Part shown: piece by piece, positions 62,332-64,000 of the stretch
Layout of the letters: the number at the start of each line of letters is the position of its first letter
How positions within the stretch are numbered: position 1 is the first letter of the stretch
DNA from: Affinundibacterium macrobrachii
GTDB taxonomy: Bacteria > Pseudomonadota > Gammaproteobacteria > Burkholderiales > Burkholderiaceae_D
NCBI RefSeq assembly: GCF_014652415.1
Contig: NZ_BMYT01000005.1
Coordinates: 124,001 to 188,000, forward strand
Length of the DNA stretch: 64,000 nt
Direction: 5' to 3'
Notes under the pieces: generated by a model
The model's database searches: none
What the model was told of the DNA's origin: nothing
What the model saw: the letters and a program-made list of their open reading frames with translations, nothing else
Made by a program: the position numbers and the translations under genes

Positions 62332-64000
62332 TTATCTTGCTAATTTCCAGCGTCTTATCAGTTCCCGCAAGGCCTCTGGTTGATTGATTGGCGCGGGGAA
62401 GTTTGCTTGATCACGATGATTGACCCCATGGCAAGATGCACAGACCCGAATCTCTCCAGCTTTGAAAGTGATCCAATTTCTTTCTCTGACGATCGCTTGA
62501 CCTTGTTGATCAGTTGTTTGCCAAGTTAGCGCACGTTCTGCTGGCACTAAGGCTGCTGTGGAACCATCTTTGGAAATGATGACACTGCTTTTAGGTTGGG
62601 ATCGGGTCGAATTTTCTGAGTTTGCACTGAGATTGAGCGGATGAAAGTCTTTAATCGTTTGTGCAAGATGCCTGCGTCCCGCTCGATCAGCGTAAGCACG
62701 TACTTGCTCTGCTTGAAGAATTTGGAAATGCTGGATCGAATAAAGCTTGCCGTCGGGATTAATTGCCGACAGTGTTTTAATGCCACCCGGCACTTGTAGG
62801 TTGTACGGTTGTTGCAAGTCTGCACGATCTCGGCTGGTTTGATTGCGCGTGATAATGAGTGCTAATTGATTTCGTTCCAACCAACCGCGAAATTCAGCCT
62901 CATCAATTTTCTCCGCATTTAAAATGTTTTTTTCTGGTGCCTCAAGTTGTGGCAATTGTGCTGGCACTTGTCTACGTGGCTTTAATTCAACTGGATCGAG
63001 TTCCCACAACTCTCCTTGATAATGACGTAACTGTTCGCCATCCCACCAGCTTAGCGATTTACGTATGCCCTTAGTTAGTGGCGTTGCCGCCGTATATTGT
63101 CCGGAGGAGGTATCTATCGTCAGATATTTTAGGCGCAAGTCTCTTAAGTTTGTTTCTGGTTCTGGTGGTAATTGATTACTTGTGTGACTAGCGATTAGCT
63201 TGCCATCCGAGAGCGGGAGTGGATTTCGATAACGTCCATCTTTTAGGTTATCCGATTTGTCGAAACGAGTTACGGCAAGGATTTGCATTTGTTCTGGATT
63301 AATGTCTGGTCTGGCATTGACTTTGATGATGCTATCGGTGGTAAATGATGCTGACTCGCGTGCGTTAATTCCAAACAATACGCCAGGTTCAAGTGGGTCT
63401 TCACGTAAGTGGAAAATGCCGCCTTCACGTCTTAGTGCTAGACGATTGCGATGTAATTCCTCGCGTGTGCGTTTGCTCAGATTTTTGTCATGCATGAAGC
63501 TTGGCGTGAGATAGCCAAAAGAGAGCTCATGTAATCCAGCGTGGTTAATGGTTTCTTCATTTCCGCCGTCTTGATCAATCTGCCAAATGCTAAAGAAGTT
63601 GCTGCGAAATGCATGAACTGAACCGTAGGGACTTTCGCTGCCAACTCGTGATTCTGGGAAGATTTCTTCTCGACTTTCAAGTTGTTTTGCTTGTGCTGTT
63701 TCGTCGGAATAATTAAATGATTTGAATGGCAGTGCAACGCCGTTACGGCTAGCGTCTCGATCTCGATCGGCCAACTGATCTTGCTGTAAATGGTCCCAGC
63801 GTGTGAATATCACTCGCCCTGCATGGTCAATAATGGGTGTAAATGCACCGCTGGGTGTGTGACTTAATAAGCGTAACTTGCCGCTGCTAGGATTAAGTTT
63901 CCATAGACCAGAAATGCTGGGCGTCGCTTCGTATTCATCTAACTGTGGGTATAGATGTAGATCACCTGTACGTGGTCTATCTGATGTAAAAATGATTTCT
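62332..64000 (-). CDS. c-type cytochrome with PD40/HZS-alpha-like propeller (partial)
   Basis: The frame remains open to the right window edge, so this is the C-terminal part (at least 555 residues). The first visible residues (EIIFTSDRPRTGDLHLYPQL; LWKLNPSSGKLRLLSHTPSG) are WD40-like PD40/TolB blades. A long beta-rich region follows, with PGVLFGINARESASFTTDSI and KNGRYRNPLPLSDG-like blocks. Near the end CASCH is a c-type haem motif (RVCASCHGVNHRDQ). The arrangement resembles proteins annotated as hydrazine synthase alpha-like. Such proteins occur far outside anammox bacteria, and hydrazine chemistry is not implied. It should be periplasmic; its own start is outside the window. Confidence 0.7.
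   Translation of the reverse strand, partial: EIIFTSDRPRTGDLHLYPQLDEYEATPSISGLWKLNPSSGKLRLLSHTPSGAFTPIIDHAGRVIFTRWDHLQQDQLADRDRDASRNGVALPFKSFNYSDETAQAKQLESREEIFPESRVGSESPYGSVHAFRSNFFSIWQIDQDGGNEETINHAGLHELSFGYLTPSFMHDKNLSKRTREELHRNRLALRREGGIFHLREDPLEPGVLFGINARESASFTTDSIIKVNARPDINPEQMQILAVTRFDKSDNLKDGRYRNPLPLSDGKLIASHTSNQLPPEPETNLRDLRLKYLTIDTSSGQYTAATPLTKGIRKSLSWWDGEQLRHYQGELWELDPVELKPRRQVPAQLPQLEAPEKNILNAEKIDEAEFRGWLERNQLALIITRNQTSRDRADLQQPYNLQVPGGIKTLSAINPDGKLYSIQHFQILQAEQVRAYADRAGRRHLAQTIKDFHPLNLSANSENSTRSQPKSSVIISKDGSTAALVPAERALTWQTTDQQGQAIVRERNWITFKAGEIRVCASCHGVNHRDQANFPAPINQPEALRELIRRWKLAR

Overview
The window reads as chromosomal DNA of a betaproteobacterium of the order Burkholderiales, most likely Oxalobacteraceae and close to Undibacterium. 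This is inference from the core gene order ribF-ileS-lspA-coaBC-(ORF)-dut at 55-62 kb, the moderate base composition (mid-40s % GC by eye) and the family mix; no database search was possible.

Layout. 0-9 kb: small membrane and secreted proteins, a K+-channel-like protein, a proline-iminopeptidase-like hydrolase, a tightly overlapping operon (serine hydrolase, DUF6249-like protein, ECF sigma factor, probable anti-sigma), a CatA-like acetyltransferase and an OmpA-family protein. 9-15.5 kb: a phytanoyl-CoA-dioxygenase-like protein with an NPDV-type tail, DUF2239 and GIY-YIG-like proteins, and a redoxin/ECF-sigma pair followed by a second serine hydrolase. 15.5-20 kb is an accessory pocket: an IS110/IS1111-type insertion sequence with a long structured 3' non-coding end, dispersed short repeats, two orphan membrane proteins, a small lipoprotein and an FRG-domain protein. 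20-29 kb: glnS, a surface-type beta-barrel protein (DUF5916/CBM9-like) and a PRMT-like methyltransferase. 28.4-30.4 kb: a BlaI/BlaR1 (MecI/M56) pair with two perfect operators, one filling the spacer of its promoter. 30-42 kb: DUF1272, SRPBCC, EamA/LysR, DHFR-like, AbgT, solute-binding, HD-phosphohydrolase, LytS/LytR two-component and XRE/BAAT-hydrolase genes. 41.7-46.7 kb: a minus-strand stress-type module (ECF42-like sigma factor, SRPBCC, two VOC proteins, a DGPF/YCII protein, DUF1579, an alpha/beta hydrolase) with a candidate ECF42 promoter. 47-53 kb: DUF6624, a thioesterase, and small accessory proteins separated by copies of one palindromic repeat. 53-62 kb: asnS, dut, an unknown ORF, coaBC, lspA, ileS, ribF. 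The window ends inside a c-type-cytochrome/PD40 propeller protein.

The most interesting signals are: the IS element with a hairpin-rich 3' end that could encode its guide (bridge/seek) RNA, its apparent insertion into a dispersed repeat, and decayed right ends of the same family elsewhere; the dual operator of the BlaI-type repressor; the ECF42 module with a matching bipartite promoter; and the PRMT-like double-E methyltransferase. No CRISPR array, rRNA or tRNA gene was recognised.
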